Shown: positions 8,406 to 19,708 of the stretch, piece after piece
Numbering within the stretch: position 1 is the first letter of the stretch
How the letters are laid out: each line of letters begins with the position of its first letter
From: Saccoglossus kowalevskii
Lineage: Eukaryota; Hemichordata; Enteropneusta; Harrimaniidae
Direction of reading: 5' to 3'
DNA: 30,448 nt
NCBI RefSeq assembly: GCF_000003605.2
Contig: NW_003113978.1
Span: forward strand, 22,875 to 53,322
The notes under the pieces: model-generated
Seen by the model: the letters and a program-made list of their open reading frames with translations, nothing else
The model's database searches: none
What the model was told of the DNA's origin: nothing
Position numbers and translations under genes: made by a program

Positions 8406-10620
8406 GTGAGGGACTGAATTTCAAAAACATATTTTATATATAGGGTATATAATAAAGGCAAGTACTGTCTTGCTGTTTAGAAGTAACATAAATAAAACTC
8501 AATTCACCTTATCTCAAATTACTGCTTTGCATACAGATGCCAAGTTCCTAACTGGATTTATGAAATATGGCTCCTGACAGAATACTGGATTAGTGATTTA
8601 ATATAATGAGGTGCTGTAAAACATGTTTTCAGGGCATTAATTGAATGTACTTTTTTAAGTCATCTATATAATAAGTCATAATGAGAAAATATGAATGAAA
8701 CCTGTAATACATATTAAACATGTGGGGGTAATTTATAACAATTACACCAGTTAGCATCCTGAGTTTATGAAATATCTAATTGAGTGTACGTCAGCCAGTC
8801 AAAACACTGTCCTCAGATCAGAACTGGCAGACTGAGTGTATTATCACTATTAGATATGCACTGCCACTAGAAATGGTTTCTGTTGGAAATGCACTGTAAA
8901 CACTTTGATAAACAAAAAAGTCAGGAGAGGAAAAAGTGTTTGTTGTGCTATGGAAATGTTCCACTGCCCAATTTTTAAAAGCTAAAGTTTTAGCCAATCA
9001 GAAAAGTCTAAACAAAGTCACTTTAAAAGTTGCTGTATAATTGGCTTCCTCAATAGTCCTTCAATATTTCTACTTAATGTGAAATATGAAGATAAACAAT
9101 TTGTGTCTCTGTATGATTTAGTTTATTTGTTGTCAGTTGTATGGGATGACATTTTGTGAGTAAACCCTAAGCTTTGCTATTTTGACTGAACACAAATTAT
9201 TAGGCCCAAAGACATGTGAATAATAGTATCTATATCTAAGTGTAGTCAGGTTTCAGTAATAACAGCTACACAATACATACACACCAGCTAAACCAGATTG
9301 AATGATTATATCCGTAATTGGCAACGACTGTAACGAGACATTAGGTGATTTAGTTAGTTAGATTTTGTCATTTTGTTACTTTCCCTTGAGGGTAAGACCT
9401 CTAAATTAGGTAAGACTCCATGAGATATTCCCATTGGCCAAATATGTTTATGTAGTATAATATACAGCCACTATAATTTGTCCCTTGGTATCAATATGTT
9501 TGGCGGCCATTTTCTTATTATAGGAACATTTGCCCTGTGTTCTGTTCTGTCTGTAAACCAAAGTCATAATTCACCAAATAAAACAGCATCACTTTTATCA
9601 AAATTAATTAAAATTAAAATTAATTTAATTAAAATTAACAAAACAATTATAAAACAACGTGTGTATGTGTATGACCTTTATGGAAAGTAAATTAGATTGG
9701 AGATTTGGAATTTCCTTCAAACTGAGTGATTCCCAGCAGAGTGTAAACAATAGCGCTATCATGTACTGATATAATGCACGCATCATGGCAGATATTTTCC
9801 CATGCAATTGTTTGTCTTTGACTGAATGAGTCTGAATCTCTAATGTTATGTTCTCTGGCTGCTTAGATAGGTCATACAGTATGTCCTAAAACAAAAGTAA
9901 TCGGATGATTTCGTGTAAATAAAATCTAGCCAATATACCTTTTTTCTTATATTTCACATTCAACTCATCAAAATAAATTCCATATAAACACCCAACAAAT
10001 CTTTTCAGCGAAAATTAATTCCAGCTAGATGCAACCTCCATGGAAAATGTGTTTCCAAGTTTTGTCCTTAATTTATTGATTTTATTCATTAATTTAAAAA
10101 TCTGTTGTTTTTTGTTAGACTGGGTGAACCAGATGTTGTAGCATTTAATAAACAGAAAAAATACTATGCTATTTTGTAAAATAAGGCTTACATCGAACGC
10201 TGCTAGTAGTAGTAATATATCATTTTAGATGAATGCCCCATAAATACCATTGGGTCATCCCTGAAATTGTCAATGGGCTGTTCTTCTCTTAAATATAAAT
10301 AAACATATGCAATTCTAGCCTACAGGTCAGTGATATGGCAATTAATTTTTGCAGACCTTATGAGGTTTAGGCGGATTATTTCAGATATGTGTGTTTTCAG
10401 TGTTACTAGAGTAATTCAATAATGCTAAGAATTTTCATTCACAGTTTCCACTGTAATGAACTTATACTTCTTAAAAATGCAGTTTCATGTTTTTAACTTC
10501 TATTTGCATGATATAGCCAATAAAAGGGTAGACTATTTGGAATTGTTGGGAGGATATGAAGGAAAAAAGTTATCATTCCTGAAACACAGGAAATTAAAAA
10601 CTAGCTAAAATAAAAACAAT
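8406..10620. other. Probable intron of gene A, no further feature
   Basis: AT-rich with many stops. An open stretch of about 57 codons ending at GTGAGTA (9154) reads like protein in places (NVKYEDKQFVSLYDL) but has no acceptable splice acceptor. A low-complexity TTAATTAAAATT run lies at 9596-9640. Confidence 0.4.
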
Positions 10621-10638
10621 GGTGAAAAAAACTCATCA

Positions 10639-10667
10639 TACATGTAGTAGTACTAGTACTCATGTAG
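10639..10667 (+). repeat. Short palindromic cluster
   Basis: Contains TACATGTA, the perfect palindrome AGTACTAGTACT (10649-10660) and a second CATGTAGTA. No function is implied. Confidence 0.5.
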
Positions 10668-11067
10668 TACTGGCAAGCAAAATGAAACATGTCTTTTTGC
10701 TATCTTTCTCCATGATTTCATGGTCTACCCCTTATCCCTAGTCTGATATATAAAGGGTGAGGTCAATTTATCATTTCAGTTTATTTCACAGTTATCAATC
10801 TTGCATTCCTGTAGTTGTTCTATTAACGCATGGTAAAGTATGGTTTTATTCGACACACAACCACCATTTCAAGTACCACTTTGTTGTATTACATCCAGAA
10901 AATTTGACCTAACCACACAAACTCTTAAGATCATTCAAGAAAAACAACTGTTACATTATTTTCAACCTAACACTGCTGCATGATGGCGTACAAACACTGT
11001 ACATGTATGCTTGGTGACCCAATTTGTTCATCACTGACTGACAGCTGGACATTTACTGGAAAAACAT

Positions 11068-12449
11068 GCTAAATTAGAATACAGGAATATCCAACTACTA
11101 TTAACTGCTTAATTAGAATACAGTAATATCCAACTACTGTGAACTGCTAAATTAGAATACATTAATATCCAACTACTGTGAACTGCTAAATTAGAATACA
11201 GTAATATCCAACTACTGTTAACTGCTTAATTAGAATACAATAATATCCAACTACTGTGAACTGCTTAATTAGAATATAGTAGTATCCAACTACTGTGAAC
11301 TGCTTAATTAGAATACAGTAATATCCAACTACTGTGAACTGCTTAATTAGAATATAGTAGTATCCAACTACTGTGAACTGCTTAATTAGAATACAGTAAT
11401 ATCCAACTACTGTGAACTGCTAAATTAGAATACAGTAGTATCCAACTACAACATGTATGAACTGCTTAATTAGAATACAGTAGTATCCAAATACTGTGAA
11501 CTGCTTAATTAGAATACAATAGTATCCAACTACTGTGAACTGCTTAATTAGAATACAGTAATATCCAACTACTGTGAACTGCTAAATTAGAATACAGTAG
11601 TATCCAACTACTACATGTATGAATTGCTTAATTAGAATACTGTAATATCCAACTACTGTTAACTGCTTAATTAGAATACAGTAATATCCAACTACTGTGA
11701 ACTGCTTAATTAGAATACAGTAGTATCCAACTACTGTGAACTGCTTAATTAGAATACAGTAATATCCAACTACTGTGAACTGCTTAATTAGAATACAGTA
11801 GTATCCAACTACTGTGAACTGCTTAATTAGAATACAGTAATATCCAACTACTGTGAACTGCTTAATTAGAATACAGTAGTATCCAACTACTGTGAACTGC
11901 TTAATCAGAATACAGTAATATCCAACTACTGTTAACTGCTTAATTAGAATACAGTAATATCCAACTACTGTGAACTGCTTAATTAGAATACAGTAGTATC
12001 CAAATACTGTGAACTGCTAAATTAGAATACAGTAATATCCAACTACTGTGAAGTGCTTAATTAGAATACAGTAGTATCCAACTACTGTGAACTGCTTAAT
12101 TAGAATACAGTATTATCCAACTACTGTGAACTGCTTAATTAGAATACAGTAGTATCCAAATACTGTGAACTGCTAAATTAGAATACAGTAATATCCAACT
12201 ACTGTGAACTGCTTAATTAGAATACAGAAGTATCCAACTACTGTGAACTGCTTAATTAGAATACAGTAATATCCAACTACTGTGAACTGCTAAATTAGAA
12301 TACAGTAGTATCCAACTACTACATGTATGAACTGCTTAATTAGAATACAGTAATATCAAACTACTGTGAACTGCTAAATTAGAATACACTAGTATCCAAC
12401 TTCTGTGAACTGCTTAATTAGAATACAGTAGTATCCAACTACTGTGAAC
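11068..12449 (+). repeat. 39-bp minisatellite, about 35 copies
   Basis: The consensus unit reads TTAATTAGAATACAGTAATA followed by TCCAACTACTGTGAACTGC. I counted 35 occurrences of its ATCCAAC core, including variants. Units alternate between GTAATAT and GTAGTAT, and between TTAATTAG and TAAATTAG. Three units (about 11435, 11597 and 12306) carry an alternative end, CTACATGTATGAA, making them about 4 bp longer, and all three sit in the same local context. Every plus-strand frame is closed. One minus-strand frame is open through the TTAATT variants but is stopped by the TAAATT variants. This is non-coding satellite DNA. Confidence 0.97.
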
Positions 12450-13255
12450 TGTCCGTGCGTCCATCCGTCCGTGTGTGCGTGTGTCCGGACCTGTATCTTA
12501 GAAATGCCTGGACCAATCACAATCAAACTTCACACATACATCATACATGATATTATACATATGCATGTCAATTTGTTTCACGATCTGATTCAAGATGGCC
12601 GAATGGCGTCCATTTTTGTGCTAAAAATCAAAATCAAGCATTTTTTCGGCTGTTTACAGATGGATTTTGTTCAAAATTGGTATATACATCAAACATTATA
12701 GGACCTTGATGCACATCATTTTGTTTTTCAGGTAAGATTCAAAATGGCCGACTGACAGCCATTTTGTTTTAATGAGTGTGGTCCTCGTGCCATATCTCTG
12801 ACTTGTTTTGACTGATTATGTTCAAATTTTCAATATTCATTATACATCATGTCATAGATATACAGATATATTGGTTTGACGATCCTTTTCAAAGTGGCTA
12901 AATGATGGCTATTTTTGTGCTAACAAAATCCTCAAATATCAAGCATTTCTTGTATTTATGGATGGATTTCGTTCAAACTTATAACATACATTAGACATTA
13001 CAGGTTCCTGATGCACGTAATTTTATTTTTCAGATTGGATTCAAAATGGCTGACTGGCGGCCATTTTGTTTTAATGATTGGGCTTCTAGAGCCATATCTC
13101 TTAAATGCTTTGACTGATTATATTCAAATTTTATATATTTGTTATACATCATGTTGTATATATATATATATACATGATTCAAAATGGCTGATTTTGAATG
13201 CTGTTCCAGAGCAATATCTCTCAATATGGACAAGTACTTGTTTGACAATCAGATA
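12450..13255 (+). repeat. Degenerate tandem repeat (about 300 bp units) with ATGGC/GCCAT palindromes
   Basis: It starts with a GTCC-rich microsatellite-like stretch (CGTCCATCCGTCCGTGTG). Two to three diverged units follow, each containing 'ATATCTC..A..GCTTTGACTGATTATGTTCAAATTT'-like segments, 'GGATTT.GTTCAAA', and inverted pairs CAAAATGGC...GCCATTTTG (12740-12748 with 12758-12766; 13042-13050 with 13060-13068). It abuts the 39-bp minisatellite directly. Similar ATGGCCGAC/GGCCATTTTG repeats occur in other marine invertebrates, as far as I recall. ORFs in this stretch are repeat-derived and not genes. Confidence 0.75.
13156..13173 (+). repeat. (TA)n microsatellite
   Basis: An uninterrupted run of alternating T and A inside the preceding degenerate repeat. 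Confidence 0.9.
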
Positions 13256-13478
13256 CAAATGTCAATCATATTAATGTTACAAAATCATATTCCTGACATG
13301 GTTATATTCCAGCTATATTACTATAAACAAAACTATATATCTTAAATTTGATAACTAATGGGGACTGTGCCATGCATGGCTTAATGTCACTGCTAGAAAT
13401 GTTCCTGACTTGATTATATGCATTCATGAGTATAAAATTTCAGGAAATCGATGACAATCTAGATCCCTAGACAAATTT

Positions 13479-13729
13479 TCACTGTTCACACTGACACTTG
13501 AAATTTGTGTAATTAAAGTGGTAAACAGTATTTGTTAGCCGTGACTTGACACTGATTTCATTATTCATTTGATTGAAAACCAGAAATGCTGAGTTATCAG
13601 GTTGTTTAGTCCCTACTACCTCATCAGTCTGACTTGTTGTGAAAGTGATGAGGTAGTAGATGCAAATTTTTCTTGGGTCAGCGGGAAGGTCACTGACTAC
13701 TGACAGATTTGCAAGAGACAAAACCTACA
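13479..13729 (-). other. 80-codon minus-strand open frame, coding status uncertain
   Basis: On the minus strand the frame is open from a TAG near 13729 to TGA 13479, using a TTG if translated alone. It has balanced amino acid use (for example SDLPADPRKICIYYLI and SRLTNTVYHFNYTNF) and more G+C than its surroundings. It contains the let-7-seed inverted repeat, which it reads as YYLI...DEVV. No domain is recognised and no good splice sites flank it. The length alone is within chance expectation. Confidence 0.2.
13613..13659. repeat. Perfect 14-bp inverted repeat containing the let-7 seed region
   Basis: CTACTACCTCATCA (13613-13626) and TGATGAGGTAGTAG (13646-13659) are exact reverse complements around a 19-nt loop. 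The right arm includes TGAGGTAGTAG, the first 11 bases of let-7; the left arm is its complement, the classic let-7 target core. Because of the symmetry both strands carry both elements. Pairing stops at the ends of the 14-bp stem. The mature-like strand lies on the 3' arm, whereas in let-7 precursors it lies on the 5' arm of a stem of about 22 bp. A canonical let-7 gene is therefore unlikely. Confidence 0.9.
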
Positions 13730-13740
13730 TTTGTGTAGGT
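13723..13740. repeat. Small hairpin ACCTACA-TTTG-TGTAGGT
   Basis: Perfect 7-bp stem with a 4-nt loop, 64 bp to the right of the let-7-seed inverted repeat. A related string, TTTGTGTAGGTCTTGT, recurs near 22685. Confidence 0.8.
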
Positions 13741-13744
13741 CTTG

Positions 13745-14440
13745 TTCTAAAGTTGCAACAGTTTGAAAAGTGGTGTTACCGGTACTATACATATGAGCCA
13801 ATGATTTGAGTCAATGAACCCGGAGTGTAAATAAGTTAAAAAAAATGGTTTCTTTAAAGTTTTTAAAATTGAACTGTATCACAGTACTTAATTGCAACTG
13901 AACCAACTGCACTGACACAAACAAATAGTTAACCTAGCTGAGTGTACCAGTTTAGTTAAAGCACATATGCATGTTTAATGTACAATATGTTGAAAACAAC
14001 TGTCAACAAACAAGCTGCTCTCTGATTGGTCTGATGGTTAAATTATATCAATCAGGCACAATTATGCATTAGCATTGACTGAGTATACTCACTACTCACT
14101 CTATATATGTGAGGCCGCCATTCCACAAAATGAATTGTTTTTCAGTGAAATTCCGCTCCCAGACTAGAGGCTTTGTTATGTTGATATCATATTTAATACA
14201 AATATAATCATGTAAACATCCCTTGCAAAATGTTGGTTTGAAAATAAAGTGAGTTGTATTGTCCATGAGTGCGCTTTTATACAAGTATTGAATGTAGTGT
14301 GAAATTCCTACTCACTGACTGTACATAAAACCTGGCTTTAATTCAGTGTACTTGAGAGATGTGGTCAGTGATAACTGATACTACCATTCATCTGGCATCA
14401 TTGACTGCTCCACTTACTGTCTAATTGGACTCACAGCTGT
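13745..14440. other. No gene seen
   Basis: Contains an inverted CCAAT motif (CTGATTGGTC, near 14022) and TATATAT at 14102. A 62-codon minus-strand ORF at 14096-14284 is of chance length. There is no supported promoter or gene. Confidence 0.4.
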
Positions 14441-14442
14441 GA

Positions 14443-14904
14443 GTGCTTTACACTGTTTTCAATATCATGTATTTAAGGGAAATAACTATGATGATCTTGT
14501 CTGGTCATCATTTAAGTTTAATCACAAAATGGTTTGTCGTGTCTGCTTTTGAAAAATACTCAAATGTATTGTTTTCAGCCAAAATGCTGGTTCATTTTTG
14601 TGTTCTTTTTTATAATTTCTACCAAAATAAATGCAAGTTTCCATTGACTAGTCACATTTTTGTAAAAAAAAATATGGCAAATCAAATTATTTTTATGAAA
14701 AGCCATCAAACAGTATCAAAGGGTCAAAAGGTCAAGTCTGTCTTTGACATACTTGATAATATCTTATTGTTTAACTGGAGTTTCCCTATCTTGGTTTTAA
14801 GCCTGATGACGCCTTTTCTGAAAGAGCAGCTCTCTCCTTGGGCAAATGAGGTCATTTTTAAAGCTCAGGGAATAAAATACGTTAAGATTACAAGTTTTGA
14901 TTGA
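14443..14904 (+). CDS. Longest open frame of the window, hypothetical
   Basis: The frame is open from just after a TGA at 14440 to TGA at 14905: 154 codons, with the first ATG at 14467. At this base composition I estimate about 0.05 such ORFs by chance on both strands, before allowing for the local T-rich bias. The first half is hydrophobic and T-rich (for example LVHFCVLFYNFY). The second half is more protein-like, including SKGQKVKSVFDILDN and PFLKEQLSPWANEV. No domain, signal peptide or splice pattern is recognised. It would be a single-exon gene or a coding exon inside the putative gene A intron. A biased-composition accident is the main alternative. Confidence 0.2.
   Translation: MLYTVFNIMYLREITMMILSGHHLSLITKWFVVSAFEKYSNVLFSAKMLVHFCVLFYNFYQNKCKFPLTSHIFVKKNMANQIIFMKSHQTVSKGQKVKSVFDILDNILLFNWSFPILVLSLMTPFLKEQLSPWANEVIFKAQGIKYVKITSFD
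14721..14734 (+). promoter_or_regulatory. Nuclear-receptor-like direct repeat (DR2)
   Basis: GGGTCA-AA-AGGTCA, two half sites of the (A/G)GGTCA type in direct orientation with a 2-bp spacer, as bound by retinoid-type receptors. It lies inside the open frame above. Motif evidence only. Confidence 0.25.
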
Positions 14905-14905
14905 A

Positions 14906-17075
14906 GTCTTTGATGAGGAATTTTGAACAAACAATGTCTCTCTTGTGACTGTCCCAGTATGAAATGTTCCTGCATCAACAAGTTATGACTGTAAAGTGGT
15001 ATTTTAAAGATAACACCAGTCATGGTATGCATATGGGCACCAGTTAGTATCTCTTTATTATATTATTGACTATCAATGTTTAAAATGCAAGCAGGCCTGT
15101 CATATCATCTTTCAGTTGATAAAAACATTTAGTACTTTTGATAGCCAGCCAATCATCCAGCTGTTCTTCTCTCTGTTTATTGAACTGATAAAACTGTAAA
15201 ATGCTGAATTTCGTAATTTAATGATTTTATGGTATCCGCAAATAACAAATTTTGCACTAGTCACTGACACTCTGTGTTATAGGACCCAGGGGAAATTATC
15301 ACTCCTAAAAAAGATTACTATTTTCGCTGACTCGCAACATTTATGAAAATTTGTCTATAATGCTATGTATACGAAGTATTATAGAAAAATAGTTGTTGAA
15401 ATCCATCCACTTTTTGCATGGTGTTTTGTAATTTTCTAATGAGTACTTTTATTGGTCGATTTTCACCAATGTTTGAAATGATATCCTATCAAATTTCCTG
15501 TTACTATTGAACTTAATAGGCGAGTGCCACTTGTACATGTACTTGTAGCTTTCAAAGCTACTCTTGTCTAAATAATGAAAACCTTTTTGTACAGTCAGCA
15601 GGTTTTTTATTTCAACCTTAAAGTTGAATATTAATCCATATACATGTATGTGATAGGTCGAGTCACCAACCACTTTCACTGTGTTTAATTTTTAGCTTTT
15701 GAAGCTCAAACCAACAAATTTACTGACAAGCACTTCTCACCCAGAACTTTTATACTTAAATATTTGAAAAGGGGCTTCCCCAATTTTGTAGTCTGTTTTT
15801 ATTACTGAATTATTTATTACTTAATTCAAAATGTTATTAAGAGTTTTTTTTTTAAATTGTTCACTTTTAAAAAAATTAATTTAAGTTGATTATTGAGACA
15901 AAATAAGTCCACTGGCTTACTGAGGTCATTAACCTGCACCCCTCCCCATGTCAAACCGGAAACTTGGATCAATACAGGTTATGCACCATTCTAATGTAAA
16001 GGATATCAGATGAAGAGATAAAATTGTTACTTTTGTTTAAATCTTTTTTTAAGTGTTTCCTGAAGTGAATCAGCAATATTGTTTACCAAGTCCAATACAT
16101 TATACAGCTGAACTTCTTTCTTTTTTTATATATTTGATAAAATTTCAGTTTGTGAGTAATGCTTTTGCACCATATATTTCCTACCTACATACTGGTACAA
16201 ACAAATTAAAATAATTTCCTATTGGTTACGGGTGAATTGGCCTTCTTAGCGTTTATAATTCAAGTTAAATTTGTGTTGAACAATTATCCTCAACTTAAAA
16301 TTAGACAGTTAATGATATTTTTATACATGTATGGTAACAAATTTATTTTGTTGAGCTATTTATGATGTTTATAAGCATGTAACACTGCATATGACTTGGG
16401 GTTTTGTTTTGTTTTAGACTGTTAATGAAGTGTGAAGTTAATTATTTCTGCAAACAGTTTGTCTGATTTTCTATGAACAGTCACTGCTGGAAATTTAGTG
16501 GCAGCATCCCCTTAACAGTGGGATTAGTTGAACTTTGACCCTGTGTGCCGGAAGCCCTCTAGATTCTTCCAGGTTGCTCTGTATGCTTCGGTGTAAATAC
16601 CATATGTGTTCTAAAAAATGAAAATACTCCAAACGAGATGACCTTGATATACTCAGCATGACAAAGGAAGTTAAAAATGATGACAAATTAACTAAAATTG
16701 ACCAATTTATAGCCTGGAGTGTGCTGTCGATAAATTAAAACTTGTTCAAAGCTGTAGTAAACAGTTCTTATATCTTTCACAAAGATTATCAGTTTGCTCC
16801 TTATATTCTTTTAAATTTTGATCGCAATAATAATTCATAGATTAATTATGCAGAAAATGAAACAAAAATCATTAAATTTCTACAACATTTCTTCTACACA
16901 TATTAATTATGACATTCTCTCTGTCAAAAAGTTGAAATCAAAGTGATTATAAATATCTTATGTTTTACGAAGGATTCTAGATAGAAAATATGCTGTTCAT
17001 TTGCTGTCTTATGTTTTATGCAACTATAAACTTATCAGATTACCCAGCAATTCCAAACTACTATCTCCATTCCAG
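14906..17075. other. No gene seen
   Basis: AT-rich with scattered TACATGTA motifs (15534, 15641, 16324). A minus-strand ORF at 16495-16686 has no supporting signal. Confidence 0.4.
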
Positions 17076-17101
17076 GCTGTAGTATTGTATAATGTGTGTC
17101 A
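17076..17101 (+). CDS. Candidate 26-nt micro-exon of gene A
   Basis: The best splice-site pair in the middle of the window. A pyrimidine-rich acceptor (ACTATCTCCATTCCAG) is followed by 26 nt and a near-perfect donor, GTAAGTAT. The only frame without a stop enters in phase 0 and reads AVVLYNVC plus two leftover bases, CA. Phase 0 matches the end of the exon at 8277, and the leftover CA would be completed by the first G of the exon at 23653. So short an exon could arise by chance. Its support is the splice sites and the phase agreement only. Confidence 0.2.
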
Positions 17102-18824
17102 GTAAGTATAACATGAATAGCTGTGAACTAAGATGAACCAAATGGCAGATTTGACGACTTACTCTGACAAAAATATCATGTGGCATTAGAACCCACCAAT
17201 GGTTTTCAATATTATCAAACAAAAAAACAAAATAAAGTTCAGTTCCTTCATATACATTTTACCAATGTATCTGTCAATTGGTTGTTTACATCATTAGTTA
17301 TATGCAAGTTCTAGGCTAACTATTCCAAACTGCATATTTCATGACTTAAACGACATAGACTAGTGACCATAAAACTGAAATACTTCTACTGCCCTGTAAA
17401 TGTAAAGAACTTTTAGGGCTCTCCAGGCAACAAATCTAGCATTGTAAAGTGTACTGACATATTGCCTAATTGAATGACAACCAACCAGGCACTGACATAA
17501 ATATTGATACAAGAACACCAAACAAACTTAAGTTGCTCTCTTTGTAAACAGACAGGCATTTCAGGACAGTCTAGAAAATAGGGTCTTACATTGGGCTCTG
17601 GTCAGCCTGAAGAGGTCAATCTGTGTTTTGGTTATTTATTTACAAACAATTTATGTAAATTTAAAGTATTTTAAATCTGTATCATTCAGTATATGGTAAC
17701 GATTCCCCATTGACTAATTATTTGTGGGGGTGGAGATATGATGGGCGGTATAACATACCAAACATTGGATGCAACATTCAAAAGATTTTTTTTGCTGATA
17801 TTGTTTCAAGTGTGGTGCAGATTGTCACTTTGAACACTTGATATATTTCTATTATTATGAATCCGTCTGTATTAAGGATCTATCACAACACATTCTACAA
17901 TCTCAAAGAATATTTTACATTTCATTTAATATTTGAATACTGCCATCTAGAGGCATAAAATGGAATTTTTTTTTACTATAATGTCAATTCTTTTATTTTC
18001 GTCTGTTGACCACAAACAGTTTTACAAATTATCAGAAATCAGCTTTTCATGAAACTATTTTTTCTGTTCAGAAGTCAAATTTTGACTTCCTAAATATGAT
18101 AGTTATACTAGTAATTCTTAGTGGTTGTTGGATGTGACTTGTGGTCAGTAAACCGATGTTTGAATCCTACCTAAGGATTCAACATCAAAAAATAGGTCAA
18201 CATACCCTCCCGTCCTCCCTCTCCTAACACACTGAGTTTTCCAAGACTCAATGACTAACAGGTAGACTTTGGGGAAACCTTTGTAGGAGACTGATCTTCC
18301 TTATGGCCAGCTTGGTAAATGGTCACAATGCTAAATCACATAGTGTAATATATGACTGTGGTTTCTGTGGTTATATTTACTCACAGTACTTGCTACAAAA
18401 TATATACAAAGTATAATCTTCTTGATTGAGAGTAGTCTGTATGTGGCATATCCTTTAGTTCTCCAATCACCTGTTACAAGAACTCTTAAGGCAGCCAGAT
18501 TCAATTACTCTAGAGTACATGTGTACCTAATGGACTAATGGATGAAAACTGTTTTCAGTAAATCCCATTGCTTAACAGTGACCTACTTTTGCTTGTTCTC
18601 TTGGATATTCTGTAAATCAATTTAATTATGTCAGAGACTAGTTTTCCACAAATGTGTGAATAAATCGCAAATATTGTAGGAATGACCTGAAGAACAAGAG
18701 TCTGGAAAATTTGATAGTTGACAAAAAAAAAAATATTGAATGTTATTTAGCTTCATAATTATTGACCAACATCCTGAGAGCATGAAAATAGTGCAAGTAT
18801 TAATTTGTGGGAATGTATCTCTTG

Positions 18825-18846
18825 AAGTGTATATTAAGATACACTT
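18825..18846. repeat. Short hairpin
   Basis: AAGTGTAT, six-base loop, ATACACTT: a perfect 8-bp stem. No flanking T-run or other sign of function. Confidence 0.7.
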
Positions 18847-19342
18847 ACAGTGGTACTATTCATATCGTACTACATGTATTCATATGTGATTGATGTGATG
18901 TAATTTTCAACTAATAGTAATTATAAAAGCAAACATTATAATAATGCGAGAATTCACCTATGAGTAATAAGTGATTTATTAATGTAAATTGATCTTGAAT
19001 TTGTTTATCAACCAATCTCCAAGTTAGGTATAGTAGTTCAATTTTACCAAAGCAAACTGAAGACCCTGACTTTGGTGATTATCTGAGAATTGTCCTGTTG
19101 AATGAATATCGATATAAAAAAACGGAAGGTTTATATTGAATGAGAACTTGAACTTGAGCCACAATATGGTTCCTGTGTCAAAGTGTTTGGCATGAACGGT
19201 TCACATCTGTCATTTGCACATAAAGGTATGACTGCTATGAACCAAAATATACCCCCAAAAGTTTATTGCAATATTATATTGTAATGTACACTTTTTGTAA
19301 TCTCCTGTCAACCGAGTTCTTCCTTCCTGATAGCTACTGATC

Positions 19343-19389
19343 ACCCATACTATACTCAATTGGAAATACCCATACTAGTACTCAATTGG
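19343..19389 (+). repeat. 25-bp direct duplication
   Basis: ACCCATACTATACTCAATTGG is followed at once by a near copy, ACCCATACTAGTACTCAATTGG without its second T/G context matching exactly. One indel separates the two. Confidence 0.8.
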
Positions 19390-19693
19390 GCTGTTTGGTT
19401 TCACATATCACAATGAAGAGGGGCTCCGGCTGAAAGTTCTGGGTTTTTCCAAGATTCATGTTTCCCCCCAAATTTAACTCTCTCTTCTAAAAAATATTTT
19501 GAGGCAAGAGGAACTGAAGCGACTGTTCATATATTCACTTTTATTCACTGTTCTTTCACTCATTTGTCTGTGATGTGTTTACTTTCAATGAAGGAAAACA
19601 ACCTGGATGACCTTAATGTAACCTGGTGTTCACAAAGATCCCAACAAAAAGCTGCACACAAGTAACTTTATTAGAAGGAATTTCAATTAGTTA

Positions 19694-19708
19694 CCACTAG
19701 AGGGTGTC
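19694..19708 (+). promoter_or_regulatory. CTCF-like motif
   Basis: CCACTAGAGGGTGTC matches the core of the bilaterian CTCF consensus (CCA..AG..GG) with one or two deviations. A related string, GCCATCTAGAGGC, occurs at 17942. Motif evidence only; the relevance in this species is unknown. Confidence 0.25.

Noticed and set aside
8986-9158. 57-codon open stretch ending at GTGAGTA
   Set aside because: The donor is good, but no acceptor is visible and the reading enters from a stop codon.
10980-11073. Cysteine-rich mini-ORF, 31 codons from ATG, ending at the first minisatellite unit
   Set aside because: Too short to separate from chance, and its stop lies in repeat sequence. It has no splice or secretion signal.
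11068-12449. Minus-strand open frame through the 39-bp repeat (13-residue repeat)
   Set aside because: It is open only because 39 is a multiple of three. TAAATT-type units introduce TAG stops and there is no start codon.
12444-13274. ORFs of 72-87 codons across the degenerate repeat
   Set aside because: They follow repeat units and read opposite strands of the same bases, so they are repeat shadows.
19138-19278. Protein-like open stretch with GTATGA donor (contains VKVFGMNGSHLSFAHKG)
   Set aside because: Convincing to the eye, but there is no pyrimidine-rich acceptor and no frame link to other segments. It is a reminder that short open stretches look protein-like by chance here.
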